This document shows, piece after piece, positions 16,982-27,911 of a DNA stretch of 64,000 nt (its first letter is position 1; each line of letters starts with the position of its first letter). The notes below the pieces were generated by a model. It was not told where the DNA came from. It was given only the letters and a program-made list of their open reading frames with translations, and did not search any database. The stretch is from Chitinophaga sp. MM2321 (GTDB lineage: Bacteria > Bacteroidota > Bacteroidia > Chitinophagales > Chitinophagaceae): contig NZ_OZ035533.1 of the NCBI RefSeq assembly GCF_964033635.1, forward strand, positions 2,976,001 through 3,040,000. The letters run 5' to 3'. Made by a program: the position numbers and the translations under genes.

Positions 16982-18724
16982 TTAAATATTTCTTTTCTTA
17001 CGTTGATCAAGAATATATTCTGCTGTCCGCATAGATAGTGCAAGGATGGTCCAGGTTGGATTCTTATCTCCCTGCTGAACAAAAGAAGCACCGTCTACCA
17101 CAAAAAGGTTTTTACAATCATGTGCCTGGCTCCACTTATTCAGGGCGGATGTTTTAGGATCATCACCCATTCTCACGGTGCCTACTTCGTGAATAATATC
17201 TCCTGGTTTCTTTAGTCCGTAATTCTCATCAATACCTCTGTCAGGCGTGGTATTGATGGCGCCCATTGCGTCAAACATACCTTGAAAGGTTTCTTTCATG
17301 TGCTTTGCCTGTTTTATTTCGGCATCTGTCCATTTATAATGGAAACGTAATACCGGGATACCAAAGCGGTCAACAACATTCGGATCAATCTCGCAGTAAT
17401 TATCTTCGCGGGCGATGGCCATACCACGTCCGGCAAAACCAACACGCGCACCAAAGAAACGGCGGTAATCATCCTTCAATGAAAGACCAAATCCACCGGC
17501 ATCTTTTTTATTTCCATTACGGTCAGGCACCATTCCACTCATAGCAGGTACACCATCGGCAAATCCGTAAGAAGGCATACTCATTCCTCCTCCATATTCA
17601 ATATGATAACCACGGGGGAAATCCAGTTTCTTATTATCGAGCCACCAGGGAGAATAGATATGGACGCTCCCTACCCCATCTTCATTATATCTTTTTCTAT
17701 CCAGCAGTTTAGGCAGGAATCCCGACATAGAAACACCGGTGGAATCATGCAGATATTTTCCGATGATACCACTGCTATTTGCCAATCCGGCAGAATGAAC
17801 GCTGGACTTGGAGTTGAGCAATATACGGGCAGACTCACAGGCACTTGCACCCAGAATAACGATGGTGCCATTTACCTGGTATTCCATCATGTCTTCTTTA
17901 TTAACATAGGAAACACCGCTTGCCAAACCATCTGCACCGGTGATCACTTCCCGCACCATGGCATTTGGAATGACCTTGAGGTTACCGGTCTTCAGTGCCG
18001 GAATCACCAGGCAGGAAGAAGCAGAAAAGTCACCATATACCTTACAGCTTCTACCACACTGTCCACAGTTAAAACATGCACCACGATCCTTATTTCCAGG
18101 CAAAGCCTGTGTAAGTACTGATCCGCGGCCTGCTATAACGTTTACGCCTACTTTTTTTGCGCTCTCCTTTATAAAAAGCTCATGTAACCGGGGTTTGGGG
18201 GGAGGAAGAAATATTCCGTCCGGATCATTTTCAAGCCCTTCATTTGTACCATACACACCAATTAACTCGTCTACCCTATCATAATAAGGTTTTACATCAT
18301 CGTAGGTAATCGGCCAGTCATCCGTTGCGCCATCAAAGGATTTACCTTTAAAGTCATGCGGACCAAAACGAAGTGAAATACGGCCCCAGTGATTGGTACG
18401 TCCTCCCAGCATGCGTGAACGAAACCAGGTAAACTCCGTTTCATTCTTGTGCGTATAAGGTTCGCCATCTATTTCCCAACCACCATAGGCAGCATCAAAA
18501 TCTCCAAACGCGCGAACCGTACTGGCGCCTCTGCGGGCAGATTCCCAGGGCCATTTTAATTGCAGGGAGTCTTTCGCCGGATCGAAAAAAGGACCGGCTT
18601 CCAACATCAAAACTTTCATCCCTGCATGTGCAAGTACATACCCTGCCATTCCGCCACCCGCGCCGGAACCTACAATCACTACATCGTAATGCTCTGCTGA
18701 TTTCTTAATTTGTATGCTATCCAT
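16982..18724 (-). CDS. GMC-family FAD-dependent sugar dehydrogenase, large subunit
   Basis: 580 residues. FAD-binding GSGAGGG at 19-25 followed by LMLEAGP; the GMC-type [12 protein letters not shown]; and a C-terminal VVDGASF...NPTWTILAL that carries the catalytic His/Asn region. A cysteine group at 217, 220, 223, 227 and 238 ([17 protein letters not shown]) is found in gluconate/2-keto-gluconate-dehydrogenase-like GMC enzymes. It has no signal of its own and is presumably co-exported with the Tat-bearing small subunit encoded next. First gene of the seven-gene operon. Predicted reaction: oxidation of a glycoside hydroxyl, likely C3 given DUF1080 downstream, passing electrons to the respiratory chain. 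Confidence 0.9.
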   Translation of the reverse strand: MDSIQIKKSAEHYDVVIVGSGAGGGMAGYVLAHAGMKVLMLEAGPFFDPAKDSLQLKWPWESARRGASTVRAFGDFDAAYGGWEIDGEPYTHKNETEFTWFRSRMLGGRTNHWGRISLRFGPHDFKGKSFDGATDDWPITYDDVKPYYDRVDELIGVYGTNEGLENDPDGIFLPPPKPRLHELFIKESAKKVGVNVIAGRGSVLTQALPGNKDRGACFNCGQCGRSCKVYGDFSASSCLVIPALKTGNLKVIPNAMVREVITGADGLASGVSYVNKEDMMEYQVNGTIVILGASACESARILLNSKSSVHSAGLANSSGIIGKYLHDSTGVSMSGFLPKLLDRKRYNEDGVGSVHIYSPWWLDNKKLDFPRGYHIEYGGGMSMPSYGFADGVPAMSGMVPDRNGNKKDAGGFGLSLKDDYRRFFGARVGFAGRGMAIAREDNYCEIDPNVVDRFGIPVLRFHYKWTDAEIKQAKHMKETFQGMFDAMGAINTTPDRGIDENYGLKKPGDIIHEVGTVRMGDDPKTSALNKWSQAHDCKNLFVVDGASFVQQGDKNPTWTILALSMRTAEYILDQRKKRNI

Positions 18725-19428
18725 AATTTTTCATGGTAAGTTTAAACGGGAATTATTATACGCATTTGTTCCTGTTGGGCACAAACAGGCTCACCCCCGA
18801 AGGCCATTCGATTTTTTTACAATAATGAAACAAATATCTAAATTATGATACGCCATTGTTGTACAATATTGGCATGTTTACAGCTTATGTTATCTTTAAT
18901 CTGGTCTGGCAGGAATTTCTTCTTTACAATAAAAGATATCACAAGATTAACGTTGTGAAAAATCTTTCTACTCCTGCTTTACATATCCGATATATATCAT
19001 TACATTTACTAAAATACACCACGCAAAACCTGTACTGACAGTGAATATTACAACCAAGTTCAAAACTTGCGAAAAAACACGGTTTCATCATTAACTAATA
19101 AAATAGAGGTGTACTAAAAACAAACCCGTTACCGAAAATAGTTTGCAATATTTCAGCGGTATAATAATATAGCAAGACGTTTTTAAAGCATTTGATAATA
19201 TAGTACAATAAAAGGACAATGAATAGCAATAATGAATTCCCTATATACTATATTTTAGAGCCGGGGATTACTAATATTTTAGTCGTTACAAAATTGGGAA
19301 TATAGGATATGTATTTAAACCTGTATTAAACAGGTCATATTACCTGAACTTCTTTTGCCGGGACCGGGCAATAAATAAAAATATTTTATCAATAACGGGG
19401 AAGCATAATCGAAAATTATATTTAAGTC
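18725..19428. other. Gene-free divergent region between the sugar operon and the phosphatase operon
   Basis: 704 bp, AT-rich, between divergent starts. It must hold promoters for both operons. A 60-codon plus-strand frame at 18856-19038 has no signal, no motif and an unlikely composition. No clear TAnnTTTG box, palindrome longer than 6 bp or repeat was found. Confidence 0.5.
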
Positions 19429-20751
19429 ATGATTTTATTATTCAAAGAGGTTTATAAGTTAGGACGGATAGCCATGTTGTTATTTCTTTCTTTGCCGGTT
19501 TTATCCCAGGACAAAGATAACCGCTATCCGCCAACCAGTCAGCCAGACAGGGTTAATCTTACCGTAACAGCAGATCCTTCCACTTCCATGGCGGTAACGT
19601 GGCGTACCACTACTGATATAGGAACAGCATATGCTGAAATACAGGTAGCCAATGCGAATCCTACATCTATCAAAGATGCGAAAAGGATTACAGCGCGTAC
19701 AGAAACATCTGCTGTAGAAAGTGGAAAGTATAAGGAACTGGTATGGAAAGGTGTAACCGCCAACTACCACTCCGTGATTTTTGAAGGGCTGAAACCTAAT
19801 ACACTATACTCCTACCGCGTAGGAGCAGGCGACTACTGGAGCGAGTGGTTTCAGTTCAGAACTACCGGAAGCAACGGCCAGAAGCTGTCATTTGTTTACC
19901 TCGGAGATGCACAAACAGATCTTTATTCCATGTGGTCTAAAGTAATCCGCCAGGCCTATACACAAATGCCCGAAACAAGACTGGTATTACATGCAGGCGA
20001 TCTTGTAAACCGCGACAACCATGATGAAGAATGGGGAGAATGGTTTGCAGCCGGCTCTTTTATTTTTGGGATGGTTCCCAATATGCCCTCTCCCGGTAAC
20101 CACGATTACGGCCGGGATGAGAACATCCACAAGCTATCTCCTTTCTGGCGTCCGCAATTTACACTGCCCGAAAACGGCCCTGAAGGACTGAAAGAAACCT
20201 GCTATTTCACAGATGTGCAAGGCGTACGGTTTATCTCCCTCGATGCATATATGGCTGAGGAATCAGACGAGTTCCTGGGAAAACAGCAACGTTGGGTAGA
20301 CAGCGTACTGCATAACAACCCCAACAAATGGACCGTTGTACTTTTTCATCATCCTATATATTCTCCCAAAAGTTCCAGGGATAATAAACGCATGAGAGAA
20401 ACATTCAAACCTCTGTTCGATAAATATAAAGTAGACCTGGTATTACAGGGACATGATCACACCTATGCACGTGGCATGGCTAAAATTCCCATGCAACAGA
20501 AAGGTAGTACCTCCGGTACGATGTATGTTGTTTCTGTAAGCGGTCCGAAGATGACCGACAGTGGCGTCGAAAAGAAGTATTGGATGGACAGGTCCGCTGT
20601 TTACACACAACTGTTTCATGTAGCCACTGTTGAAAACGGGAAGCTCCAGTTCAGAACCTATACTTCAACCGGTGAACTGTTCGATGCTTTTGATCTCGTT
20701 AAACAAAAAGGGAAAATCAATAAACTGATAGAAATGATGCCTGCAAAATAA
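19429..20751 (+). CDS. Purple-acid-phosphatase-like metallophosphoesterase
   Basis: 440 residues, secreted (signal peptide ending near LSQ, residue 27; an alternative ATG lies at 19474). An N-terminal fibronectin-like purple acid phosphatase domain (RVNLTVTADPSTSMAVTWRT ... LKPNTLYSYRVG) precedes the catalytic domain. The metal motifs appear in order: GDAQ, AGDLVNRD, GNHDYG, FHHP, and GHDHTYAR. These supply the two-metal site for hydrolysis of phosphomonoesters, phosphodiesters or phytate-like substrates. It is 46 bp upstream of a second phosphatase, so the two form an operon that may go on into the SusC/SusD genes. Confidence 0.9.
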   Translation: MILLFKEVYKLGRIAMLLFLSLPVLSQDKDNRYPPTSQPDRVNLTVTADPSTSMAVTWRTTTDIGTAYAEIQVANANPTSIKDAKRITARTETSAVESGKYKELVWKGVTANYHSVIFEGLKPNTLYSYRVGAGDYWSEWFQFRTTGSNGQKLSFVYLGDAQTDLYSMWSKVIRQAYTQMPETRLVLHAGDLVNRDNHDEEWGEWFAAGSFIFGMVPNMPSPGNHDYGRDENIHKLSPFWRPQFTLPENGPEGLKETCYFTDVQGVRFISLDAYMAEESDEFLGKQQRWVDSVLHNNPNKWTVVLFHHPIYSPKSSRDNKRMRETFKPLFDKYKVDLVLQGHDHTYARGMAKIPMQQKGSTSGTMYVVSVSGPKMTDSGVEKKYWMDRSAVYTQLFHVATVENGKLQFRTYTSTGELFDAFDLVKQKGKINKLIEMMPAK

Positions 20752-20797
20752 TTCCGTATCAGGCAGCCAACCAGAACACAGTGAAACAAATAGCGTT

Positions 20798-22435
20798 ATG
20801 AAAAGAATCACCTCTTTTAAAATTTATGCCGCTGCTTGCATCGTGATTGCAATGTCAGCTTGTGAAAACAAAGGTCCCGCATCCAGTAGTATGCATGCCC
20901 GGCCCAAAATTGTAGTGGGCCTGATGGTAGATCAAATGCGCTGGGATTACATGTATAAATACAGCCAGCGATATGGGGAAGGCGGTTTTAAACGGTTGCT
21001 CCGTGAAGGTTTCAGTTGCGAAAACACACTGATAAGTCATGCACCTACTGTTACAGCCATCGGCCATTCTTCTGTTTATACCGGCTCTGTTCCGGCCATT
21101 ACCGGTATTGTGGGTAACTCATGGTATGACAGGGAATGGGGCAGACAAATTGAAAATGTGGAAGACACCACCGTTACCGGTGTAGGCGGTAAAGCAGGTA
21201 ATCAGCGTTCTCCCAGGAATCTGCTCACCACCACCATTGGCGATGAACTGCGTATGGCCACTAACTACCAAAGCAAGGTAGTAGGCGTTTCCATTAAAGA
21301 CAGGGGCGCTATTTTGCCCGCAGGACATACCGCCAACGGCGCATTCTGGTACGATAATGACGCCAACAGCTTTATTACCAGTACCTATTATATGAATGAG
21401 CTGCCAGACTGGGCATCCCGGTTCAACGCCATTAACTGGAAAGATTCCCTGATGCCTGGTGGCTGGAATACCCTGTATCCACTGGACTCCTATACACTCA
21501 GCGATAAGGACGACAAAACGTACGAGGGCACTTTCAGCGGAGAAGACAAACCCGTTTTCCCGCATACAAAAGCAGATATCACCAACACACCTTTTGGTAA
21601 CACGATCACCTTCGAATTTGCAAAATCAGCTATTGAAGGATACAAACTCGGAGAAGGTGCATTTACGGATATGCTGGCGGTAAGTGTCTCCAGCCCCGAT
21701 AAAATTGGTCACCGTTTTGGTCCAAATTCAATAGAAGTAGAAGATAATTATCTGCGACTGGATAAAGACCTGGAAAACTTTTTCAATTACCTGGACAAAA
21801 GGTATGGAAAAGATGGATACCTCTTCTTCATTACAGCAGATCATGGCGCCAATCACTCTCCCGGCTATTTGCAGGAAAACAAAATTCCAAGTGATGCGAT
21901 CAATGAAGATACCATGAAGCAGCAGATCCTTGCCAGCGTGAAAGGAAAGTACGGCACCGCAGATGTTATACAAACATTTACCAACGGACAGATATATCTC
22001 AACTATGATGTGCTGGCAAAAAAAGGACTCGACAGAAAAGCAGTAGCAGCTTATATCGCAGATCTTTTCAGCCGGCAAAAAGGCTATGTATGTGCCGTAT
22101 CCCGCGACGACCTGGCTACTGCCCCATTACCGGAGCGTATCAAATCAATGTTTATCAACGGATGTAATCTGAAGCGAAGCGGAGATGTTTTCCTGATAAG
22201 ATCAGCTGGCTGGAAATCCGGATCTTTAAAAGGTACAGCGCATGGCGACTGGTATCCATATGATGCGCATATACCGCTGGTGTGGTTAGGACATGGTATC
22301 AAACACGGAAAAACAAACCGTACAACCGGCATGGTTGATATCGCCCCTACCCTGGCGGCCTTACTGCAAATACAAATGCCAAGCGGAAATATAGGAGAAG
22401 TCATTACAGAAATAAGCGATCAATATATGAAGTAA
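20798..22435 (+). CDS. pafA: PafA-type alkaline phosphatase lipoprotein
   Basis: 545 residues with a lipoprotein signal (lipobox AMSAC, C22). Features of the PafA group in the alkaline phosphatase superfamily are visible: first metal site LMVDQMRWD (D45), nucleophile threonine T84 in HAPTVTAIGH, N107 in GNSWYD, and the phosphate-clamping K167-x-R169 in SIKDRGAILPAGH. Metal ligands follow in DKIGHRFG and DHGANH. Members are phosphate-insensitive phosphomonoesterases that feed Bacteroidota with inorganic phosphate. It stands between the purple-acid-like enzyme and the SusC gene, all on one strand. Confidence 0.88.
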   Translation: MKRITSFKIYAAACIVIAMSACENKGPASSSMHARPKIVVGLMVDQMRWDYMYKYSQRYGEGGFKRLLREGFSCENTLISHAPTVTAIGHSSVYTGSVPAITGIVGNSWYDREWGRQIENVEDTTVTGVGGKAGNQRSPRNLLTTTIGDELRMATNYQSKVVGVSIKDRGAILPAGHTANGAFWYDNDANSFITSTYYMNELPDWASRFNAINWKDSLMPGGWNTLYPLDSYTLSDKDDKTYEGTFSGEDKPVFPHTKADITNTPFGNTITFEFAKSAIEGYKLGEGAFTDMLAVSVSSPDKIGHRFGPNSIEVEDNYLRLDKDLENFFNYLDKRYGKDGYLFFITADHGANHSPGYLQENKIPSDAINEDTMKQQILASVKGKYGTADVIQTFTNGQIYLNYDVLAKKGLDRKAVAAYIADLFSRQKGYVCAVSRDDLATAPLPERIKSMFINGCNLKRSGDVFLIRSAGWKSGSLKGTAHGDWYPYDAHIPLVWLGHGIKHGKTNRTTGMVDIAPTLAALLQIQMPSGNIGEVITEISDQYMK

Positions 22436-22576
22436 CCAAAAAACCAATCAAAGTTTTGATGATGTGACATGACAGGTAGCCTGGCTATCCTGCTCGGGCG
22501 TTTCATGCACGAATCATTCAAACCAACAGTGAACACACACGTTTATCCACCATTCTACACTTTTAAAAGCGTCTTT

Positions 22577-25500
22577 ATGCAAAGAAGCAGATGTATTCTA
22601 TTATTTTTAATCGCATCTCTCAGCTGGTTAATGACTAATGCGCAAGAGAAGCCAATAACCGGTGTGGTTGTGTCAAGTGACGGCAACATACCATTAATTG
22701 GCGCTTCGGTAATCCTGAAAGGAACCAATACCGGAGCCGTAACAGATGTGAACGGAAAGTTCACCATCAAAGCAAACATCGGACAAACACTCGTTGTCAG
22801 GTATGTAGGATTTCCGTTAAAGGAAGTAACCATACAAAATACAGCCGCACTTACTGTACAGCTGGACGCTCAGGGAACAAGCCTGGGAGGTGTAGTAGTA
22901 ACGGCATTGGGAATGAAAAGAACCAAAAGGTCGCTCGGGTATTCTGTGGGTGAAATAAAAAGCGAAGATATCAGTAAAGTGCCACAGGAAAATGTCCTGA
23001 ACAGCTTAACAGCGAAGGTACCTGGTATGAAAATCATCAACACTACAGGAGAGATCAACAGTGATCCTATGGTAGTGATCCGTGGATTTAAATCGCTGTC
23101 CGGAAACGATGCGCCATTGATTGTAGTAGACGGACTTCCAACCGGTAACGATGCCGGCGTACTGTCTGATCTGAGCGCGGATAATATTGAAAGCGTAAGT
23201 GTACTGAAAGGCCCCAGCGCCGCCGCACTTTATGGCTCCAGGGCAGGTAGCGGCGTATTGCTGATCACTACTAAAAACGGAAAAGGTCAGAAAGGTTTAG
23301 GCGTTTCCGTTAACTCGGCGTATGTAGCCAGCGTGCCGTATAAATATGTGCCGCTGCAACAGGAATTTGTTACAGGTTCCAACGGCGGATTCAATGAAAC
23401 CACCAACCTGTGGTGGGGTCCAAGAATGGGAACATCCGTAGCGAGGTTTGGTACAAATGGAGAAGCAACTCCTTTAACACCTCATCCGGACAACGTGAAA
23501 AACTTTGTCAATGTTGGCAACAGTTATATCAATGATGTTTCTATCAGGGGTTCCAATGACAAGGGTAGCTTTAACCTGTCTCTCTCTGATTCAAGATCTT
23601 CCGGCGTTTATCCGGCATCAGAACTCAGGAAGGATGCGGTTTCTCTCTCAGCTACTTATAACATTACCAGCAAATTAAGGGTGGCAGCCAACTTTAATTA
23701 TCTGAACTCCGGTTCAGACAACTTCAGGGCGCAATCCGATAATTATCACCCTTATGAGGATATATACTTTACACCTAACTGGGCCGATATTAATGAGCTG
23801 AAAGATTACTGGAAAGAAAAAGATGTTAAACAGAATGTATGGGGAAGTGATTTTAATAATCCCTGGTTCAATGTATATGAAAACGTAAGTGGTTTCCGTA
23901 AAGTACGGCCTTATGGTAGCGTAAAGCTTGACTGGGACATCACCAAAGACCTGAGCCTGATGACGCGCATAGGTACCTTTAATGAATCTTATACTACTGA
24001 AAGCCGTACTGCCAAATCGGAACATAACCGTCCCAATGGTAGCTACGTCAATATCGCATCGCAGAGCCAGGAAGTAAATACTGACATCCTGTTAAACTAT
24101 AAAAAAGAAATCGGTGATTTCTCTTTCAATATAGCCGGTGGAGGTAACCTCTTTTTCAGTAGCGAATCAAACACCAACGTAAACGGACTTAAACTGATCC
24201 TGCCAGGTTTATACACTGCCGGCAATATCGATAAGTCTGCCGTTATATACAGCAGCGGCAAATACAAAAAGCGGATCAATGGTTTAATGGGAACGGCTTC
24301 CGTAGGATATAAAGAACTCGTGTACCTGGATCTTACCGGAAGAAATGACTGGTCCAGTACATTACCGAAAGACAACAGGTCGTACTTTTACCCTTCCGCC
24401 TCTTTGAGTATCATTGCTTCACAGTTGTTACACTTACCCGAAACCATCTCCCTGCTGAAATTAAGAGGAGGATGGGCTAAAGTAGGTAAGGATACTGATC
24501 CCTATCAGTTAGCTATGGCACTTGACCAGTCGCTATGGGGAGACAATACACAATTTGCGCTGCCGGGAACGCGTCCTTCCAGTGATCTCATACCTGAAAG
24601 TATTATCTCTTCAGAAGTAGGGCTGGATTTCTCCCTGTTTAAAAACAGGTTGGGACTCAACTTCACCTATTATGAAATGGAAGATAAAAACCAGATCACA
24701 AACGTATCTGTGGCTCCTGAATCCGGTTATCTTACCGCCAATATCAATGCTGGTATCGTAAAGAACAAAGGAGTTGAAATAAGTCTGAATGCTGTACCTA
24801 TTCAAACGAAATCGTTTAGGTGGGATGTTAACTTCAATTTCACGAAAGAAAAAAGCCGGATCACCCAACTCCCGTCAGGTGTGTCAAACTACCAGTTCTG
24901 GAATAGGGCCAACATCTACAATCAAACTGCTGTAGGTGGTGTTGTAGGCGATGTTTGGGGTAACGACGTGGTGCGTGTTAAAGAAGGTCCGTATGCAGGA
25001 TGGCCACTGCTCGATGATAATGGCTATGTAAAACTGGACCCTGAGTTGAAAAAGATAGGAAACGTCATGAATGATTTCTCGCTGGGCTTCCAGACCAATG
25101 TAACCTACAAACGCTTTACCGTATCGGCAAGTGTTGACTGGCGGCAGGGTGGTGAATACTATTCTGAAAGTATGAAGCGGTTAGCACGCGATGGCAGAGC
25201 AGACAGCTGGTTTAAAGAAGAAGGCAATGGAACGTTTACGGGTATCCTCTCCAATAAATCATTTAACGGTGATAATGAAAAGCTGGCGGCAGAGATTAAA
25301 TCCAACCCTGGCAAATACAATGCAGCAAACGGTCTTACCTGGGTAGGTGGCCGTGATGCAGATTACGGAGGATTTGAATACGGTGGTTCCATACCAAACG
25401 GGGCTTTCTTCCCCGGGGTTAGGCCTGATGGAAACGGCGGCTATGTTGAAAACTTCGGTAGTCCCGGTACAAAGTATTTCCGCAGTGACCTGATTGCAGA

Positions 25501-25822
25501 TCCAGGATCAGGATACTGGAGCAGAGGTGTACAAACCTGGATGTATGACGCATCTTTCATCAAGTTGAGAGAACTGGCCGTAGCCTATAGTTTCTCCGAT
25601 CAGGTGGCGAAAACCATATCAGCCAAAGGAGTAACACTTTCTGCCTTTATGAGGAACCTCATACTCTGGACAAAAGCACAGAATTATATTGACCCGGAAA
25701 CCGCTATTAATAACACCAATGAACGGCAAACATCCAGCAAGCACTATGCCTTGGGATATGACAGGGCCTTTATGTATCCCTGGACTTTGACATTGGGTTT
25801 AAAATTAAACGTTCAGTTCTAA
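22577..25822 (+). CDS. SusC/RagA-family TonB-linked outer membrane transporter
   Basis: 1081 residues from the ATG at 22577, chosen because it opens a signal peptide (MQRSRCILLFLIASLSWL, cleavage near TNAQ). Upstream in-frame codons lack one. Domain order: carboxypeptidase-regulatory-like domain (ITGVVVSSDGNIPLIGASV), the TonB-box/plug start VVVTALGMKRTKRSLGYSVG, plug motif VLKGPSAAALYGSRAGSGV, then a beta-barrel ending LGLKLNVQF. There is no STN domain, so it is not a sigma-signalling type. Its SusD partner starts 10 bp downstream. The substrate is not known; two phosphatases precede it in the same direction. Confidence 0.93.
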   Translation: MQRSRCILLFLIASLSWLMTNAQEKPITGVVVSSDGNIPLIGASVILKGTNTGAVTDVNGKFTIKANIGQTLVVRYVGFPLKEVTIQNTAALTVQLDAQGTSLGGVVVTALGMKRTKRSLGYSVGEIKSEDISKVPQENVLNSLTAKVPGMKIINTTGEINSDPMVVIRGFKSLSGNDAPLIVVDGLPTGNDAGVLSDLSADNIESVSVLKGPSAAALYGSRAGSGVLLITTKNGKGQKGLGVSVNSAYVASVPYKYVPLQQEFVTGSNGGFNETTNLWWGPRMGTSVARFGTNGEATPLTPHPDNVKNFVNVGNSYINDVSIRGSNDKGSFNLSLSDSRSSGVYPASELRKDAVSLSATYNITSKLRVAANFNYLNSGSDNFRAQSDNYHPYEDIYFTPNWADINELKDYWKEKDVKQNVWGSDFNNPWFNVYENVSGFRKVRPYGSVKLDWDITKDLSLMTRIGTFNESYTTESRTAKSEHNRPNGSYVNIASQSQEVNTDILLNYKKEIGDFSFNIAGGGNLFFSSESNTNVNGLKLILPGLYTAGNIDKSAVIYSSGKYKKRINGLMGTASVGYKELVYLDLTGRNDWSSTLPKDNRSYFYPSASLSIIASQLLHLPETISLLKLRGGWAKVGKDTDPYQLAMALDQSLWGDNTQFALPGTRPSSDLIPESIISSEVGLDFSLFKNRLGLNFTYYEMEDKNQITNVSVAPESGYLTANINAGIVKNKGVEISLNAVPIQTKSFRWDVNFNFTKEKSRITQLPSGVSNYQFWNRANIYNQTAVGGVVGDVWGNDVVRVKEGPYAGWPLLDDNGYVKLDPELKKIGNVMNDFSLGFQTNVTYKRFTVSASVDWRQGGEYYSESMKRLARDGRADSWFKEEGNGTFTGILSNKSFNGDNEKLAAEIKSNPGKYNAANGLTWVGGRDADYGGFEYGGSIPNGAFFPGVRPDGNGGYVENFGSPGTKYFRSDLIADPGSGYWSRGVQTWMYDASFIKLRELAVAYSFSDQVAKTISAKGVTLSAFMRNLILWTKAQNYIDPETAINNTNERQTSSKHYALGYDRAFMYPWTLTLGLKLNVQF

Positions 25823-25832
25823 ATACGTCTTT

Positions 25833-27593
25833 ATGAAATTGATCAATAAATTATGCGGGGATGTTATCAGATTCGGTATGCCGTTATCGTTGTTACTTAC
25901 AGGATGCACGGCGGACTTAACTGATACAAATTTAAACCCCAATGCGCTGTCAGATCAACAGATCAAGCCGGCTTACGTCATGACAAGCGTTATTTCGGGA
26001 TCGGCGCTGAAAGTAGCAGAAGTATCCATCACCAGTAATGTAACCATGTGCGTGATTCCGGAAGCTATGCAATATACGCAGCGCGATTTCCTGGAGTTTG
26101 CAGTTACCAATACCTTTGGCTGGAGCCAACTTTCCTGGTCTACCCGCGATTTGTATAAACCACTTTCCAATGCCCGCTACTTAGAACAACGGGCTACAGG
26201 AGATGCAGATTCCTCCTTCATAAAAGGAGTAGCACTGGCGATGCAGTCTTACTGGTTTGGGTTTAATACCTCTGCCTGGGGAGATGTGCCTTATTCCCAG
26301 GCTATGCAGGGAGCTGAGAATAATCTGCAACCGGTTTACGATAAACAGGCAGATGTGTTCAAAGGCATTCTCGGTGACCTGGAAGCCGCCAATGAATACT
26401 TCACAGCTGCCACCAACACCTCTTCAATAACAATGAAGGCAGATGTCCTTTTTGCAGGTGATGCCCTCCGGTGGAGAAAATTTGTCAATTCATTACACCT
26501 CCGTTTTTTGATGAGACTTTCGGAGAAAGCAACCGAGATGAAAGCCCTGGGAGTGGATGTAGTAGCCGAATTCAGCAAAATAGTTGCTGACCCGGCAAAA
26601 TATCCGCTGATACTCAGTAGCGCAGACAATGCTGCCGTAGCCTTCCCGGGAAATAATGCGACAGATTCATGGCCGTTGGGCGCTTTGAACACGCCCACTA
26701 CATCTGAATTTTACAGGAAGAAACCTGCCGCCACTATTGTGAATTTTTTAAAGACACATAATGACCCCAGGTTAACCGTATGGTTCATGCCTACAGACGT
26801 ACAAACCCTGGTAAGGGATAAAGGTGCTGATGTAGTTATCATGAAAGACGAAAATGGTGTAGTAAAACGCTATATAAAAACGTATAACCCGAGCATTGAT
26901 ACCTCGCTTTATGTTGGGCTCAAAATTGGATTGAATGATCCAGACAGCTATAACAACAACAAGGCCACTTACCTGGCTGAAGCAGCAGCATTGAATAGTG
27001 CTATGTACAAAAGTGGCGCCGCCAATCCTTTTGTTTCCTACCTGTCCACCATGTATCGCCAGGATAAGAATCCGCTGGTAAAAAGCATCTTTATTACAGC
27101 TGCGGAAGTACAGTTTACTTTGGCAGAAGCTGCGGTAAGAGGCTGGATACCGGCAGCAGCCCTCGATTATTATTTAAACGGGGTTACCGCCTCTTTAGAG
27201 CAATATGGGATTAAGGACGGGGATGTAAAAGTATATAACCCCACCACCCACAAGACCGATGCTTTTGACAAGAGCGCCTTCCTGGCAAGCCTGACTACGG
27301 AATATAACAACGCTGCCAATAAAACAGAAGCTATTCTGACTCAGAAATGGGCGGCAGCATTTACGACCGTTGATGGCTGGTTTGACTGGAGAAGGACCGG
27401 TTTCCCTGCTATTGGTAAAAATATCAGTAATGGTCCCCAGGGAGAAAAAATACCTGTGAGATTTATGTATGGTGATAACGAGATAAACTATAACGGACAA
27501 AATGCCAATGCGGCTATATCCAGCCTTACGCCTGCCGCCAATGACCAGTGGTCAAAAATGTGGCTGATAGAAGGTACCGGGAAACCCTGGTAA
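25833..27593 (+). CDS. SusD/RagB-like nutrient-binding lipoprotein
   Basis: 586 residues with a lipobox LLTGC after a short signal peptide (MKLINKLCGDVIRFGMPLSL). The early TDTNLNPNALSDQQIKPAYV and later RWRKFVNSLHLRFLMRLSEKA, QKWAAAF...GWFDWRRTGFP are marks of the SusD-like_2 branch, made of TPR-type helices that form the lid over a SusC barrel. It starts 10 bp after the SusC stop and is followed by a strong hairpin, so it ends this operon. Confidence 0.92.
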   Translation: MKLINKLCGDVIRFGMPLSLLLTGCTADLTDTNLNPNALSDQQIKPAYVMTSVISGSALKVAEVSITSNVTMCVIPEAMQYTQRDFLEFAVTNTFGWSQLSWSTRDLYKPLSNARYLEQRATGDADSSFIKGVALAMQSYWFGFNTSAWGDVPYSQAMQGAENNLQPVYDKQADVFKGILGDLEAANEYFTAATNTSSITMKADVLFAGDALRWRKFVNSLHLRFLMRLSEKATEMKALGVDVVAEFSKIVADPAKYPLILSSADNAAVAFPGNNATDSWPLGALNTPTTSEFYRKKPAATIVNFLKTHNDPRLTVWFMPTDVQTLVRDKGADVVIMKDENGVVKRYIKTYNPSIDTSLYVGLKIGLNDPDSYNNNKATYLAEAAALNSAMYKSGAANPFVSYLSTMYRQDKNPLVKSIFITAAEVQFTLAEAAVRGWIPAAALDYYLNGVTASLEQYGIKDGDVKVYNPTTHKTDAFDKSAFLASLTTEYNNAANKTEAILTQKWAAAFTTVDGWFDWRRTGFPAIGKNISNGPQGEKIPVRFMYGDNEINYNGQNANAAISSLTPAANDQWSKMWLIEGTGKPW

Positions 27594-27620
27594 TAGCTAC
27601 AATATCTCTGATCGTCTTTA

Positions 27621-27675
27621 ATTATTAAAAACAAGAACCTCCATGCTAAGCATGGGGGTTCTTGTTTTTAATAAT
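27621..27675 (+). terminator. 25-bp hairpin after the first SusD gene
   Basis: Arms 27621-27645 and 27651-27675 pair throughout with a single G-U wobble around the loop CTAAG. The right arm ends CTTGTTTTTAATAAT, giving a U-tract. It separates the first SusC/SusD operon from the second in tandem and is also AT-symmetrical, so it could stop transcription from either side. Confidence 0.8.
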
Positions 27676-27911
27676 ATCTTTACCGGGATAATTTAATTCC
27701 ATACTATGATATCAACAATAGTTGACCCTGCAAATGAACATTTGAAAACGGTAACTGTTATTCTCATAAGATGTATGCATAAGCAAATCAATGAAAAAAC
27801 AGGCATTCACAATTACCGATGAAACGATAGATCAACCATCATGAGCATTTGAGGCCGTAGTCTCCGGTCAATCAGCTTATACAGTAACTATCAACCTCTA
27901 AATTACAATGT

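Noticed and set aside
18856..19038. 60-codon plus-strand frame in the long intergenic region
   Set aside because: No signal peptide, motif or neighbour logic, composition typical of A/T-rich non-coding sequence.
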